This document shows, in pieces, positions 44,067-53,167 of a DNA stretch of 64,000 nucleotides (position 1 is the first letter of the stretch; each line of letters starts with the position of its first letter). Source of the DNA: Kitasatospora sp. NBC_01266 (GTDB taxonomy: Bacteria; Actinomycetota; Actinomycetes; Streptomycetales; Streptomycetaceae). The notes beneath the pieces were generated by a model. The model was not told the origin of the DNA and ran no database searches. It was given only the letters and a program-made list of their open reading frames with translations. Where the stretch lies: assembly GCF_036242395.1 (NCBI RefSeq), contig NZ_CP108458.1, forward strand, positions 620,001 to 684,000. Direction: 5' to 3'. Made by a program: the position numbers and the translations under genes.

Positions 44067-45326
44067 ATGGCGACGCGCCGACCGCTGCCGCCGGACGCAC
44101 CGCAGGCACCCGACGAACCGGGTTCCGACTCCCCCTGGACCCGCAACGACGCGCTGCTGGCCGCCGGTTCGGCCGTCATGGACGTGTTCGGCTACACGAT
44201 GACCAGCCTGGACGCCAACCACCCGTTGAGCGTCCTGGGGCTGGTGCTCAGTGTGGTGGCGGCGCTGCCGCTGCTGGTCCGGCGCCGTCACCCGATCGCG
44301 GTGCTGGCCGCGGTGCTGGCCGCCAACCTGGCGCTGAACCTGAGCGCGCCGGTGTCGCACCACTTTCCCTGCACCACCGCGGTGGCGCTGTTCGCCGTCA
44401 CCCAGTACCGCCCGCTCGCGGTCGCCGTGCCGGCGGGGCTGATCGTCTCCGTGGTCGCGCTGACCAGCCGCGGGCCGCAGCTGAGCCTGAGCGGCGAGGA
44501 CCTCATGGGCAGCCTGCTGGCGACTGTGCTGGTGGTCGGCACCGGCGCCGTACTCAACCGCTGGCAGCACGAGCTGGAGGTCCGGCGCGCGTTGCTGGCA
44601 GAGCGGGCGGTGTCGGAGGAACGGCGGCGGATCGCCAGGGAGTTGCACGACATCGTGGCTCACCACATCACCACCATGCAGCTGATGGCCGGCGGTGCCC
44701 GGGCCAACCTGGGCGGCGACACCGAGGTGGTGCGCGAGGCCCTGGTGACGCTGGAGAGCTCCGGGCGCCTGGCGCTGCGCGAGATGCGCCAACTGCTCGA
44801 CGTGCTGCGGGCCGACGACGAGCGCGAGGTCACCCCGGCCGCGCCGCAGCCCGGCACCGCCGACCTCGAACGGATCGTCAACGAGTCGCGCCTGGCCGGC
44901 CTGCCCACCGAGTTCACCGTCCACGGCACCGCACGGCCGCTGCCGCCGACCACCGAGCTGGCCGTCTTCCGGATCGTCCAGGAGTCGCTCACCAACGCCC
45001 GCAAACACGCCGGCCCGGCCAAGGCCCGGGTCAAGCTGACCTACCGGCCGCAGTCGGTCACCGTGGAGGTCAGCGACAACGGCTCCGGCCGGCCGGGCCG
45101 TGCCGCCGGGGGGAACGGTCACAGCGGCGCGGTCGCCACCCCGGGATCGGGCGGGGAGCGCGGCGGGTACGGGCTGGTCGGCATGCGGGAGCGGGCCGCG
45201 CTGCACGGCGGCAGCCTGGTGGCCGGGCCACTGGCGGAGGGCGGGTTCCGGGTCGCGGCCAGCCTGCCGCTCGGCACGCCCGAAAGCGCTGACGGGGAGG
45301 AGCTGTCCGGTAGATTCCTGGGATGA
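44067..45326 (+). CDS. Two-component sensor histidine kinase, NarL/DesK type
   Basis: This 419-residue membrane kinase has an N-terminal membrane domain of about five segments (residues 30-165, with LSVLGLVLSVVAALPLLVRR). The HisKA_3 dimerisation domain has its phospho-accepting His in RRIARELHDIVAHHITTMQ. The HATPase_c domain contains FRIVQESLTNARKHAG, VEVSDNGSG and GYGLVGMRERA. The start at 44067 follows GAGGAGAAC. No response-regulator gene lies beside it: the next gene, overlapping its stop (ATGA), encodes a nucleotidyltransferase-like protein. It is therefore an orphan or works with a distant regulator. Confidence 0.9.
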   Translation: MATRRPLPPDAPQAPDEPGSDSPWTRNDALLAAGSAVMDVFGYTMTSLDANHPLSVLGLVLSVVAALPLLVRRRHPIAVLAAVLAANLALNLSAPVSHHFPCTTAVALFAVTQYRPLAVAVPAGLIVSVVALTSRGPQLSLSGEDLMGSLLATVLVVGTGAVLNRWQHELEVRRALLAERAVSEERRRIARELHDIVAHHITTMQLMAGGARANLGGDTEVVREALVTLESSGRLALREMRQLLDVLRADDEREVTPAAPQPGTADLERIVNESRLAGLPTEFTVHGTARPLPPTTELAVFRIVQESLTNARKHAGPAKARVKLTYRPQSVTVEVSDNGSGRPGRAAGGNGHSGAVATPGSGGERGGYGLVGMRERAALHGGSLVAGPLAEGGFRVAASLPLGTPESADGEELSGRFLG

Positions 45327-45964
45327 GCGAGCAACTGCCCAGCGATGGCATCGAGCTGACGCCCGATGAGATCGAAGCCCTCGATGCCAGGTGGTCATCC
45401 TGCTGGACCCCGGGGGAGGTCGCGCGGCGACTGGCCGGAATCGGCACCCCCTGGTACGTGGCCGCGGGCTGGGCGCTGGACCTGTTCCACGGCCGGCAGA
45501 CCCGCGCGCACGGGGACATCGAGATCGCGATTCCGGCCGCGGGCTTCGCCGAGGTCCGCGGCCGCTTCCCCGGATATGTCTTCGACGCGGCCGGCAGCGG
45601 CCGGATCTGGGAGGACGCCGCACCCGAGGTGCTGGCCACCGTGTACCAGACCTGGCTGCGCGATCCGGCCACCGGCAACTACCTGCTCGACGTGTTCCGC
45701 GAACCGCACGACCGCGACACCTGGATCTGCCGACGCGACGAGCGGATCCGGCTTCCCTACGACGCCGTCATCCACCACACCCCGGACGGCATCCCGTACT
45801 TGGCGCCCGAGCTGGTCCTGCTGTTCAAGGCCAAGCACACCCGCCGCAAGGACCAGGCGGACTTCGACGCGACCGTCCCGCTCATGACGGCAAGTCAGCG
45901 AGCGACCCTGGCCGAGCTGCTCACCCGCACCAACCCGGGCCATCCCTGGCTCGCCGACCTGTAG
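45323..45964 (+). CDS. Nucleotidyltransferase-fold protein (AadB/LinB-like aminoglycoside nucleotidyltransferase family)
   Basis: This 213-residue protein has the nucleotidyltransferase core WYVAAGWALDLFHGRQTRAH followed by GDIEIAI, the metal-binding acid pair, and a C-terminal LVLLFKAKHTRRKDQADFDA. This arrangement is seen in ANT(2'')-like and related uncharacterised actinomycete proteins. It could transfer a nucleotide to an antibiotic or another small molecule. The substrate is not shown. It is coupled to the sensor kinase gene and is followed by a short terminator and a class A beta-lactamase gene. Confidence 0.8.
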   Translation: MSEQLPSDGIELTPDEIEALDARWSSCWTPGEVARRLAGIGTPWYVAAGWALDLFHGRQTRAHGDIEIAIPAAGFAEVRGRFPGYVFDAAGSGRIWEDAAPEVLATVYQTWLRDPATGNYLLDVFREPHDRDTWICRRDERIRLPYDAVIHHTPDGIPYLAPELVLLFKAKHTRRKDQADFDATVPLMTASQRATLAELLTRTNPGHPWLADL

Positions 45965-45979
45965 CCCCGCTCGCGGGGC
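45964..45979 (+). terminator. Short hairpin terminator
   Basis: GCCCCG and CGGGGC pair around a CTCG loop directly at the stop of the nucleotidyltransferase gene. Confidence 0.5.
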
Positions 45980-46081
45980 GGACCCTCAGCGGCAGCCGCG
46001 GTGCAGTGCGCGCGAACCAATCGGGCCGTCGAGGCGTCCTGCTCTGCGGAGGATGGTCGCCGAACAGAGGAGGACGCGATC

Positions 46082-47008
46082 GTGAGGACTTTCAGCGGGC
46101 GCCCGAGCCGCCGCGCGATGCTGGCCCTCGGTGCCGGGACGGCGCTGGCCGCCGCGGTGTCCACGGCCGGCCCGGCCTATGCGGCGAGCGGCGCGCCACT
46201 GGGCGAGGACGCGGTCACCAGGGCACTGGCAGGCCTCGAACGGGAACACGGCGCCCGGCTGGGGGTGTTCGCGCGGAACACGGTCACCGGCCGGTGCGTG
46301 GTCTACCGCGCCGACGAGCTCTTCCCGATCTGCTCGGTGCACAAGACGCTCACCGCCGCCGCGATCCTGCGGGACCTCGACCGGGACGGCCGGTTCCTCG
46401 CCAAGCGGATCCGGTACCAGCAGAAGGACGTCACGGACGCGGGCTACGCCCCGATCACGGGCACACCCGAGCACCTCGCGAACGGCATGACCGTCGCCGA
46501 GCTGTGCGCCGCCGCCATCGACTACAGCGACAACGCCGCCGCCAACCTGCTGCTCCGCGAGCTCGGCGGTCCCACGGCGATCACCCGCTTCTGCCGGTCC
46601 ATCGGCGACGAGGTGACCCGCCTCGACCGGTGGGAGCCGGCGCTGAACTCCGCCGAACCGGGACGGGTGACGGACACCACCAGCCCGGCCGCGATCGGGC
46701 AGAGCCACCGGAAGCTGCTCCTCGGGGATGCGCTCGCCCCTTGGGACCAGCGGCAGTTGACCCGGTGGCTGCTCGCCAACACCACCGGCGCCGCCCGCCT
46801 GCGCGCCGGACTCCCCAAGGACTGGACCCTCGCGGACAAGACCGGCACCGGCGACTACGGCACCACCAACGACGTCGGCATCGCCTGGACCCCGGACCGA
46901 ACGCCGGTCGTGCTGTCCGTCCTGTCCACCAAACCGGACGCCGCCGCCCCGGCCGACGAACCGCTGGTCGCCAAGGCCGCCGCGCTGCTGGCGGCGGCCC
47001 TCACCTGA
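46082..47008 (+). CDS. Class A beta-lactamase, Tat-exported
   Basis: This 308-residue enzyme has a twin-arginine leader (PSRRAMLALGAGTALAAA, cleavage likely after AYA near residue 33). All class A motifs are present: S70-x-x-K in PICSVHKTL, SDN in DYSDNAAAN, the E166 loop in RWEPALN and KTGTG in ADKTGTGDYG. It should hydrolyse beta-lactams outside the membrane by the acyl-enzyme route. The GTG at 46082 is preceded by GAGGAGG. No AmpR- or BlaI-type regulator lies nearby. The adjacent nucleotidyltransferase-like gene is a second possible antibiotic-modifying function. Confidence 0.93.
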   Translation: MRTFSGRPSRRAMLALGAGTALAAAVSTAGPAYAASGAPLGEDAVTRALAGLEREHGARLGVFARNTVTGRCVVYRADELFPICSVHKTLTAAAILRDLDRDGRFLAKRIRYQQKDVTDAGYAPITGTPEHLANGMTVAELCAAAIDYSDNAAANLLLRELGGPTAITRFCRSIGDEVTRLDRWEPALNSAEPGRVTDTTSPAAIGQSHRKLLLGDALAPWDQRQLTRWLLANTTGAARLRAGLPKDWTLADKTGTGDYGTTNDVGIAWTPDRTPVVLSVLSTKPDAAAPADEPLVAKAAALLAAALT

Positions 47009-47086
47009 CACCGCGCGGTGCGGGCCCGCCGCATTCGAACAGGCGGGTTGGGCCGTTCGGCCGAGGCGCACGGTGACGTCAGGGGG

Positions 47087-47431
47087 TCACGGCTGCTGGC
47101 GGAGCCCGATGACGTTGCCGTCCGCGTCCTTGACGGAAGCGACCAGCAGGCCGCCGCCGACGTCGTGCGGCTCCGCGTGGGACTCGGCGCCGGCGGCGAG
47201 GAGAGCCTGGTGGGCGGCGGCGATGTCGGGCACGTCGCGGAAGCAGACCGGGCCGGCCTGGCCGTGCTGGTGGGCGTCGGGGACGAGGCCGATCTGCTGA
47301 CCGCCGAGCTCGTAGCCGACGTAGTACGGCGTGTCCGTCGACGGCTCGACGCCGAGGAACTTGCCGAACAGCGCCTTGGCCCGGTCCAGGTCCTTGACGT
47401 GGTAGAGGATCACGGTGATGCCACTGCTCAT
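47087..47431 (-). CDS. VOC superfamily (glyoxalase/bleomycin-resistance-like) protein
   Basis: This 114-residue protein has paired beta-alpha-beta-beta-beta modules: VILYHVKDLDRAKALFGKFL, then CFRDVPDIAAAHQALLAAGA and SVKDADGNVIGLRQQ. These place it in the vicinal-oxygen-chelate fold. Metal-ligand residues are not clearly conserved, so an enzymatic or binding role cannot be assigned. It converges on the beta-lactamase gene, and its 5' side is separated from the IS3 element by 123 bases. Confidence 0.85.
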   Translation of the reverse strand: MSSGITVILYHVKDLDRAKALFGKFLGVEPSTDTPYYVGYELGGQQIGLVPDAHQHGQAGPVCFRDVPDIAAAHQALLAAGAESHAEPHDVGGGLLVASVKDADGNVIGLRQQP

Positions 47432-47587
47432 GGCGTTGGTACTCCTGTGTCTCGGGATGGTCCTGCGGCGGCCCCGCGGGTTGCGCCGGTGGTCCCACGG
47501 TAGGCGCGGGGTGCGGGCGGGCGCTTCTCCGAAACTGACCGATCGGCCACGAGGTGAAGTTCCCCCCTGATCTTGGACAGCGGGTGC

Positions 47588-48532
47588 TTACGCTGCGGGG
47601 GTGAAGTCGTGCTGCAGCCTGGCTCGGGTTTCGAGTGGGGTGAGGTACCCGAACTCGGGGTGCCTGCGGAGCCTGGTGCGGTTGTATTCGACTTCGATGA
47701 AGCGGAAGACGTCGGCTCGGGCCGCTTCCCGGCTGTCCCAGACGGTGGTGCCGATCTCCGCTTTCAGCAAGCCGAAGAAGCTCTCGGCTGCGGCGTTATC
47801 GTAACATATGCCGGTTCGCCCCATACTCTGTCTCAGGTTCAACTTCCTTATCTCCTGGCGGAATTCGCTACTCGTATACTCGCTGCCGCGGTCGGTGTGC
47901 ATGATGCAGCCCGGCTTCAGGCCGCCCCGGCCGGCGGCCATTTTCAGGGCGTCGGTGACCAGTTCGGCGCGGTGGTGGTCGGCCATCGCGTACCCGATCA
48001 CCTCGCGGGTCGCCAGGTCGATGACCGTGGCCAGATACCACCAGCCCTCGATCGTGGGCAGATATGTGATGTCGCCGACGAGCTTCGTACCGGGCCGCTT
48101 CGCGGTGAAGTCGCGGCCGATCAGGTCGGGGGCCGGGGCGGCCTTGGTGTCCTGTTTCGTCAGGTGGCGGCGCCTGCGGCGGGTGATACCCCGGATGTCG
48201 CGCTCGCGCATGATCCGCTCGACCTTCTTCCGGTTGATCGCACGGCCCGTCCGCCGCAGTGCGGCGTGCACGCGCGGGACGCCGTAGGCTCCGCGCGAGG
48301 AGGCGTGGATCTCCCTTATCTCCTGGGCCAGTTCGTCTTCTGCCCGCTGCCGCTCGGCGGCGGCCGGCCGACTGGCGAGCCAGGCGTAGTAGCTGGTGCG
48401 CGGGAGCTTCAGAACCCGGCACAACAGCGCGACACTGAAGCCGTCAGGTCTGTCCTCGGCAGCCCTCTCCGCGTCGATGAAGCGGCACAACGTGCCTACT
48501 TCATCGTCTCCTTCGCGAAGAAGGCCGCGGCT
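47588..48532 (-). CDS. IS3-family transposase OrfB (DDE integrase), expressed by frameshift
   Basis: This is the catalytic part of the transposase. The rve/DDE core is visible: the first Asp in KLVGDITYLPT, the second in IMHTDRGSEYTS and the Glu in NAAAESFFGLLKAE. An HTH_21 region (SRGAYGVPRVHAALRR) lies upstream. The frame is -1 relative to OrfA and joins at an A6G run (48537-48531, minus strand), so an OrfAB fusion is expected from ribosomal slippage there. No ATG/GTG start is evident near its beginning. The frame is intact to the stop at 47588. Confidence 0.88.
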   Translation of the reverse strand, partial: SRGLLREGDDEVGTLCRFIDAERAAEDRPDGFSVALLCRVLKLPRTSYYAWLASRPAAAERQRAEDELAQEIREIHASSRGAYGVPRVHAALRRTGRAINRKKVERIMRERDIRGITRRRRRHLTKQDTKAAPAPDLIGRDFTAKRPGTKLVGDITYLPTIEGWWYLATVIDLATREVIGYAMADHHRAELVTDALKMAAGRGGLKPGCIMHTDRGSEYTSSEFRQEIRKLNLRQSMGRTGICYDNAAAESFFGLLKAEIGTTVWDSREAARADVFRFIEVEYNRTRLRRHPEFGYLTPLETRARLQHDFTPAA

Positions 48533-48804
48533 TTTTTCAAGATCTCGATCGTCTGCTGCTGTTCCCGGTTCTCCCTGCGCAGCCGCTGGAGCTCGTCCTT
48601 CTCCGCCGTCGTCAGCGCGCCTGGCGCCCCCTCGCCGCGGTCGACCTTCGCCTGTTTCACCCAGCCGCGAAGCCCCTCCGGACTCACGCCCAGCTCCCGG
48701 GCGATATCGGTGACGTTCCGATGGGGCGAGGACCGGACGAGCGCGATCGCGTCCCGCTTGAACTCCGCCGTGTACCGCTTGCTCATGTTGCTCTTGCCAC
48801 TCAC
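48496..48804 (-). CDS. IS3-family transposase OrfA (DNA-binding)
   Basis: This 102-residue helix-turn-helix protein (MSKRYTAEFKRDAIALVRSS, VTDIARELGVSPEGLRGWV) has a leucine-zipper-like tail (ELQRLRRENREQQQTIEILK). It binds the element ends and is made alone or, after -1 slippage on AAAAAAG near its end, as an OrfAB transposase. ATGs at 48804 and 48786 are both possible starts. Confidence 0.88.
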   Translation of the reverse strand: MSGKSNMSKRYTAEFKRDAIALVRSSPHRNVTDIARELGVSPEGLRGWVKQAKVDRGEGAPGALTTAEKDELQRLRRENREQQQTIEILKKAAAFFAKETMK

Positions 48805-49121
48805 TACCTGGACTGCTTCCTCCGGGACTCAACCGTCCCAGTATCAAGCTGTCCAGATCAACGGGGGAACTTCAAGGTCAGCGGCGGCCGGTGACCGGGC
48901 GGGTGCGGGGCACAGGGCGGTGAGAGCGGCGGCAAAGCGCATTCACAGCTTGGGGCGCGAGCGTGACCGCCATGACTTGGACCAGCCCCGTCCCGCCCGC
49001 CGCCCGCACACCCTCGCCCTCGCCCTCGCCAGCCGACCGGCCGCCGCTGCGCCCGCCCGGTCGGCTGCGGCGCGGATGGCGGGGCCGCCCCGAGGACCCG
49101 GCCTGGGCGCGGCCCGGAGTG

Positions 49122-50609
49122 CTAACCCAGCGCCGCGTTGAGGACCAGGACGCCGGCCAGCGAAGTCAGCGAGAGCAGCGTGTGGGCCACCGTCCAGGTG
49201 CGCAGGGTGCCGCCGACCGAGAGTCCGAAGTACTCCTTGAACATCCAGAACGAGGCGTCGTTCACGTGGCCGAGGAAGGCCGCGCCGGAGCCGAGCGCCA
49301 GCGCGAGCAGCGCCGCCTGGGTGGAGCCGAGGTGGTGCGCCAGCGGGCCGATGATGCCGGCCGCGGCGACGGTGGCCACCGTGCCGGAGCCGGTCGCCGT
49401 CCGCATCAGCGCCGCCACCAGCCAGGCGAGCAGCAGCAGCGGGATGTGCAGGTGGCCGGCGGCCTGGCCGATCGCGGCGTTGACGCCCGAGTCGGCCAGC
49501 GCCTGCGAGTAGCCGCCGCCCGCGCCGACGATCACCAGCACGCCCGCGATCGGCGGGAAGGAGCGGGAGAGCGACTCCTGCACCTGGCGGCGCGAGGCGC
49601 CCACCGCGTAGCCGAAGGTGCCCAGCGCCACCAGCACCGCCACCAGCAGCGAGACCACCGGCGTGCCCAGGAACTCGAGCAGGGTGTACGCCGTGCCGTG
49701 ACCCCAGTCGAAGGTGTCGCAGCCGGCCTTGAGCATCATCAGGACGATCGGCAGCAGCACGGTGGCGATCGTCACCGAGAAGCGCGGCAGCCGGCGCGGC
49801 GCGGCGCCCTCACGTGCTGCCGCGGCGCCCTCAGCTGCTGCCGCGGCGCCCCCGGGTGCGCCCCCGGTGGTGAAGGCGGCCAGCGCCGACTCGGGGATGA
49901 CGGCCTCGACCCGCGGCCAGGCGTAGGCGGTGAACAGCGGCCCGACCACGATGGCGCAGGGCACCGCCACGATCAGCCCGTAGACCAGGGTGAGGCCGAT
50001 CGAGGCGTGCACGGCGCTGATCGCCACCAGCACCCCGGGGTGCGGCGGCACCAGCGCGTGCACGGTGGCGAGCCCGGCCATCGCGGGAATGCCGACCCGC
50101 AGCACCGGGTAGTCGGCCCGCTTGGCGATCTGCAGCACCAGCGGCACCAGCAGGACGAAGCCGACCTCGAAGAACATCGACAGCCCCACCAGGCAGGCGA
50201 CCAGGGTGACCACCCACGGCAGGCCCTTGGGGCCGACGGCTCTGGTGAGCGTGGTCACGATCTGGTCGATGCCCCCGGAGTCGGCCATCAGCCGGCCCAG
50301 CACCGCGCCGAGAATGATGAGGATGCCGACTTTTCCGGTGATGTTCCCGAGCCCGGTGGTAAAGGAATTCGCGACCTTTCCCACACCTTCACCGGAGAGC
50401 AGCGAGACGCTGAACGCACCGATCATCAGGGCCAGGAAAGCGTGCAGCTTCAGCCAGCTGATCAGGACGACGACCAGGCCTATCGATATCCCCACCACCG
50501 CCAGGAGCCAGCTGTCGTGGCCGGTCCAGGCGGTGGTCGCGGCCTGGGCGGCGGCCCGGCCCACGGTGTGCGCGAGCTGGGCGGACGATGATGCCGACGC
50601 TGCCATCAT
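49122..50609 (-). CDS. GntP family gluconate/organic-acid:H+ symporter
   Basis: This 495-residue membrane protein has about 12-14 hydrophobic segments. GntP landmarks include GISIGLVVVLISWLKLHAFL, DSGGIDQIVTTLTRAVGP, MFFEVGFVLLVPLVLQIA, LVPPHPGVLVAIS and GHVNDASFWMFKEYFGLS. A hydrophilic, Ala-rich cytoplasmic loop interrupts the middle. The ATG at 50609 follows AAAGAGGAA. A very long frame upstream is only antisense overlap with the kinase gene. It is divergent (153-bp gap) from a CitA/CitB-like two-component pair, the likely regulator of its expression. Gluconate is the family substrate, but other hydroxy acids are possible. Confidence 0.9.
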   Translation of the reverse strand: MMAASASSSAQLAHTVGRAAAQAATTAWTGHDSWLLAVVGISIGLVVVLISWLKLHAFLALMIGAFSVSLLSGEGVGKVANSFTTGLGNITGKVGILIILGAVLGRLMADSGGIDQIVTTLTRAVGPKGLPWVVTLVACLVGLSMFFEVGFVLLVPLVLQIAKRADYPVLRVGIPAMAGLATVHALVPPHPGVLVAISAVHASIGLTLVYGLIVAVPCAIVVGPLFTAYAWPRVEAVIPESALAAFTTGGAPGGAAAAAEGAAAAREGAAPRRLPRFSVTIATVLLPIVLMMLKAGCDTFDWGHGTAYTLLEFLGTPVVSLLVAVLVALGTFGYAVGASRRQVQESLSRSFPPIAGVLVIVGAGGGYSQALADSGVNAAIGQAAGHLHIPLLLLAWLVAALMRTATGSGTVATVAAAGIIGPLAHHLGSTQAALLALALGSGAAFLGHVNDASFWMFKEYFGLSVGGTLRTWTVAHTLLSLTSLAGVLVLNAALG

Positions 50610-50762
50610 GCGTATTCCTCTTTCCGATTTCATGACTGCTGCGGGGCACCGTACGGGCCGGCCGCAGGCCACCGCCAGAGTTCCGGCCATTGTGCGAATT
50701 GCGGTCGCCGGAAATCTTTCCGCTCGTTCTGTGCGTTCTGTGCACGGCGGTACGCTGGCCGC

Positions 50763-52442
50763 ATGTTCCGACGTGTGTTCGGCCGCCGGCCCCGTCTCGC
50801 CACCCAGACCCTGCTCGCCCAGGTGACGGTGCTCTGCGTGGTGCTCGGCGGCGGCTTCGCACTGACCGCGCAGGTGCTGCGTGACTCCGCCGAGCAGAAC
50901 TACGAGCAGCGGGCGCTCGCGGTGGCCCGCGCCACCGCCGAGGACCCGGTGGTGGTGGACCGGATCGCGGCCGGCTCCGATCCGGGTGGCGAGGTTCAGC
51001 AGGTGGCCCAGGCCGTCATGCGCCGCACCGGGCTGCTCTTCGTGGTGGTCACCGACGACCACGGCATCCGCTACTCGCACCCCGACCCGGCGCTGCTGGG
51101 CAAGGAGGTCAGCACCGCGCCGACCGCGCTGGACGGGCGCGAGTCGGTCGCCATCCAGCGCGGCACGCTGGGCGATTCGGCCCGGGCCAAGGTGCCGCTG
51201 CGCACGGCGGACGGCCGGGTGGTCGGCGAGGTCAGCACCGGGGTGCGGCTGAGCACCGCGCTGGGCGCCGCCGCGCCGCTGATCCGCGAGGAGGGCGCGT
51301 TCGCCGGCGGCGCGCTGCTGGTGGGAGTCGCGGCGGCGGCGCTGCTCACCCGGCGGCTGAAGCGCCAGACCCTCGGCCTCGAACCGGTGGACCTCGCCGA
51401 TCTGCTGCGCGAGCAGCAGGCCGTGCTGCGCGGGCTGGGCGACGGCGTGCTGGCGGTGGACCAGGACGGCCGGGTGACGGTGTGCAACGCGGCGGCCGCC
51501 CGGCTGCTCGGCAGCCCGCTGGCACCGGGCACCCGGCTCGCCGCGGCGGGCCTGCCGCCCACCCTGGAAAGGATTCTGACGGAGCATCAGTAACTGTGGC
51601 AGCACGTGCTGGTGGTCGGCGACCGGGTGCTGGTGGTGACCGCGCAGCCGGTACGGCGCGGCGAGCGCAACCTCGGTCACGTGCTGACCCTGCGGGACCG
51701 CACCGAGCTGGACGAACTGGCCCGCGAGCGCTCGGCGTTGCGGGCGCTGTCGGATGCGCTGCGGGCCCAGGCGCACGAGTACACCAACCGGCTGCACACC
51801 CTGGCCGGACTGCTGGACACCGGCGCCGCCGTCGAGGCCCGCGACTACCTGCGCGAGCTGGCCGCCGCGCCGCTGGCCACCGAGGGCCGGGACGGCGCCC
51901 GGCTGGCCGACCCCTACCTGCGCGGGCTGCTGGCGGCCAAGGCGGCGACCGCCTCGGAGCACGGGGTGGCGCTGCGGCTGGACGAGGACTCGCACCTGCC
52001 GCGCCGGCTGACCGAACCGCTGGACGTGGTGAGCGTGGTCGGCAACCTGCTGGACAACGCGGTCAAGGCCGCCGAGAGCGGCGAACGGCGGCCGGCCTGG
52101 GTGGAGTTGAGCGTGCTGGCCGAGGGCGGCACGCTGCATGTGGCGGTGCTGGACAGCGGCGACGGGGTGGCCGAGCAGGACGCCGAGCGGCTGTTCCGCA
52201 GCGGCTTCACCACCCGGGCCGCCGAGGACCGCAGCGGCCACGGCCTCGGCCTCACGCTGGCCCGCCAGTTGGTCCGACGGCACGGTGGTGAGCTGCGGCT
52301 GGCGCTGGCCCGCGGGGACGGCCACGGCGCGGTCTTCGTGGCCCGGCTGCCCGGCGTGCTGGAGCAGCCGGCCGACGACCTGCTCGTCCCCGATCCGGCC
52401 GACCGGCCGGTGACCGGCGAACTCCTGGGAGGAGAGCGGTGA
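50763..52442 (+). pseudogene. CitA/DcuS-like sensor histidine kinase interrupted by an in-frame TAA
   Basis: The two parts are in the same frame, separated only by TAA at 51591-51593. The first part (276 residues) has an N-terminal membrane segment, an extracytoplasmic PAS-like sensor (MRRTGLLFVVVTDDHGIRYSH), a second membrane segment, and the start of a cytoplasmic PAS domain (GDGVLAVDQDGRVTVCNAAA). The second part resumes in the PAS domain (NLGHVLTLRDRTELDELARE), then gives the phospho-His region QAHEYTNRLHTLAGLL and HATPase motifs (NLLDNAVKAAE, GHGLGLTLARQL). A GTG at 51606 could restart translation. Unless read through, the sensor and kinase halves are separated. The response-regulator start overlaps its end (GTGA). 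Confidence 0.8.
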
Positions 52443-53137
52443 TCCGCGTTCTGGTGGTGGACGACGACTACCGGGTCGCCGAGCTGCACGCCCGCTACGT
52501 GGCGGCGGTGGACGGCTTCACGGTGGTGGGCACCGCGCGGTCGGCGGCCGAGGCGGTGGCGGCGGACCGCGAGCTCTCTCCCGACCTGGTGCTGCTCGAC
52601 CAGTACCTGCCGGACCGGCTGGGCACCGAGCTGCTGCCCCAACTGACCGGCGACGTCCTGATGGTGACCGCAGCCGCGGACACCGCCCAGGTGCGGGCCG
52701 CCCTCGGCGGCGGCGCGGTGGGCTACCTGATCAAGCCGTTCGACGCCGCCGCGTTGACCGACCGGCTGACCGGCTACGCCCGGTTCCGGGCCCAACTCGC
52801 CGCCGACCGCACGGTGGACCAGGAGCAGGTGGACCGCGCGCTGCGCGCCCTGCACGGCACGGACCGCGGCGGACGCCCGCGGCGCCCGCGCGCCACGCCC
52901 ACCGGCGAGTTGGTCGCGGACGCCGTCCGTCGCGCGCCCGGCACCGTCACCGCCGGCGAACTCGCCGTCCGGCTGGGCATCTCCCGCCCCACCGCCCAGC
53001 GGTACCTGGCCGACCTGGCCGCCGACGGCACGGTCCGGGTGGAGCTGCGCTACGGCGCCGCCGGCCGACCCGAGCACCTCTACTCCTGGAACGGCGGCCC
53101 GCCGGGCGGTCCGGCAGGCGGTCCGGCACCCCGCTGA
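52439..53137 (+). CDS. Response regulator, CitB/DcuR type
   Basis: This 232-residue protein has an N-terminal receiver domain with acidic pocket VVDDDYR, phospho-Asp in DLVLLDQYLPD and Lys in GYLIKPFDAA. The C-terminal helix-turn-helix is TAGELAVRLGISRPTAQRYL. The recognition helix and its position fit the CitB family that partners CitA-like kinases and controls organic-acid transporters. The GTG start overlaps the kinase stop. With the kinase broken, activation of this regulator may depend on read-through, on a restarted kinase fragment or on other donors. A GC-rich terminator follows. Confidence 0.9.
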   Translation: MIRVLVVDDDYRVAELHARYVAAVDGFTVVGTARSAAEAVAADRELSPDLVLLDQYLPDRLGTELLPQLTGDVLMVTAAADTAQVRAALGGGAVGYLIKPFDAAALTDRLTGYARFRAQLAADRTVDQEQVDRALRALHGTDRGGRPRRPRATPTGELVADAVRRAPGTVTAGELAVRLGISRPTAQRYLADLAADGTVRVELRYGAAGRPEHLYSWNGGPPGGPAGGPAPR

Positions 53138-53144
53138 CGAGGAG

Positions 53145-53165
53145 CCGGCCCCGGGGCGGGGCCGG
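53145..53165. terminator. Bidirectional terminator
   Basis: CCGGCCCC and GGGGCCGG pair around a 5-nt loop between the converging response-regulator and methyltransferase genes. Confidence 0.65.
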
Positions 53166-53167
53166 GT

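Larger units (their letters stand above)
47555..48874 (-). mobile_element. Intact IS3-family insertion sequence (1320 bp)
   Basis: The element has imperfect terminal inverted repeats starting TGAAGTTCCCCC and continuing through a shared GGACAGC. It carries the two overlapping transposase frames on the minus strand. The base triplet AGG lies immediately outside both ends (47552-47554 and 48875-48877), a 3-bp target duplication as is usual for IS3 elements. Removing the element and one AGG restores continuous GC-rich flanking DNA with no obvious broken gene. Confidence 0.85.

Noticed and set aside
47573..49141. 522-codon plus-strand frame across the IS element
   Set aside because: It lies antisense to both transposase frames and crosses the IS end into flanking DNA. 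The transposase motifs on the minus strand explain the region.
49122..52325. 1067-codon minus-strand frame
   Set aside because: Only the GntP part (to 50609) is coding. The remainder is antisense to the sensor kinase genes and low-complexity.
51606..52442. Separate kinase gene starting at GTG 51606
   Set aside because: It begins in the middle of a PAS domain, in the same frame as the upstream sensor half. A nonsense-split single gene explains the data better, though restart is possible.
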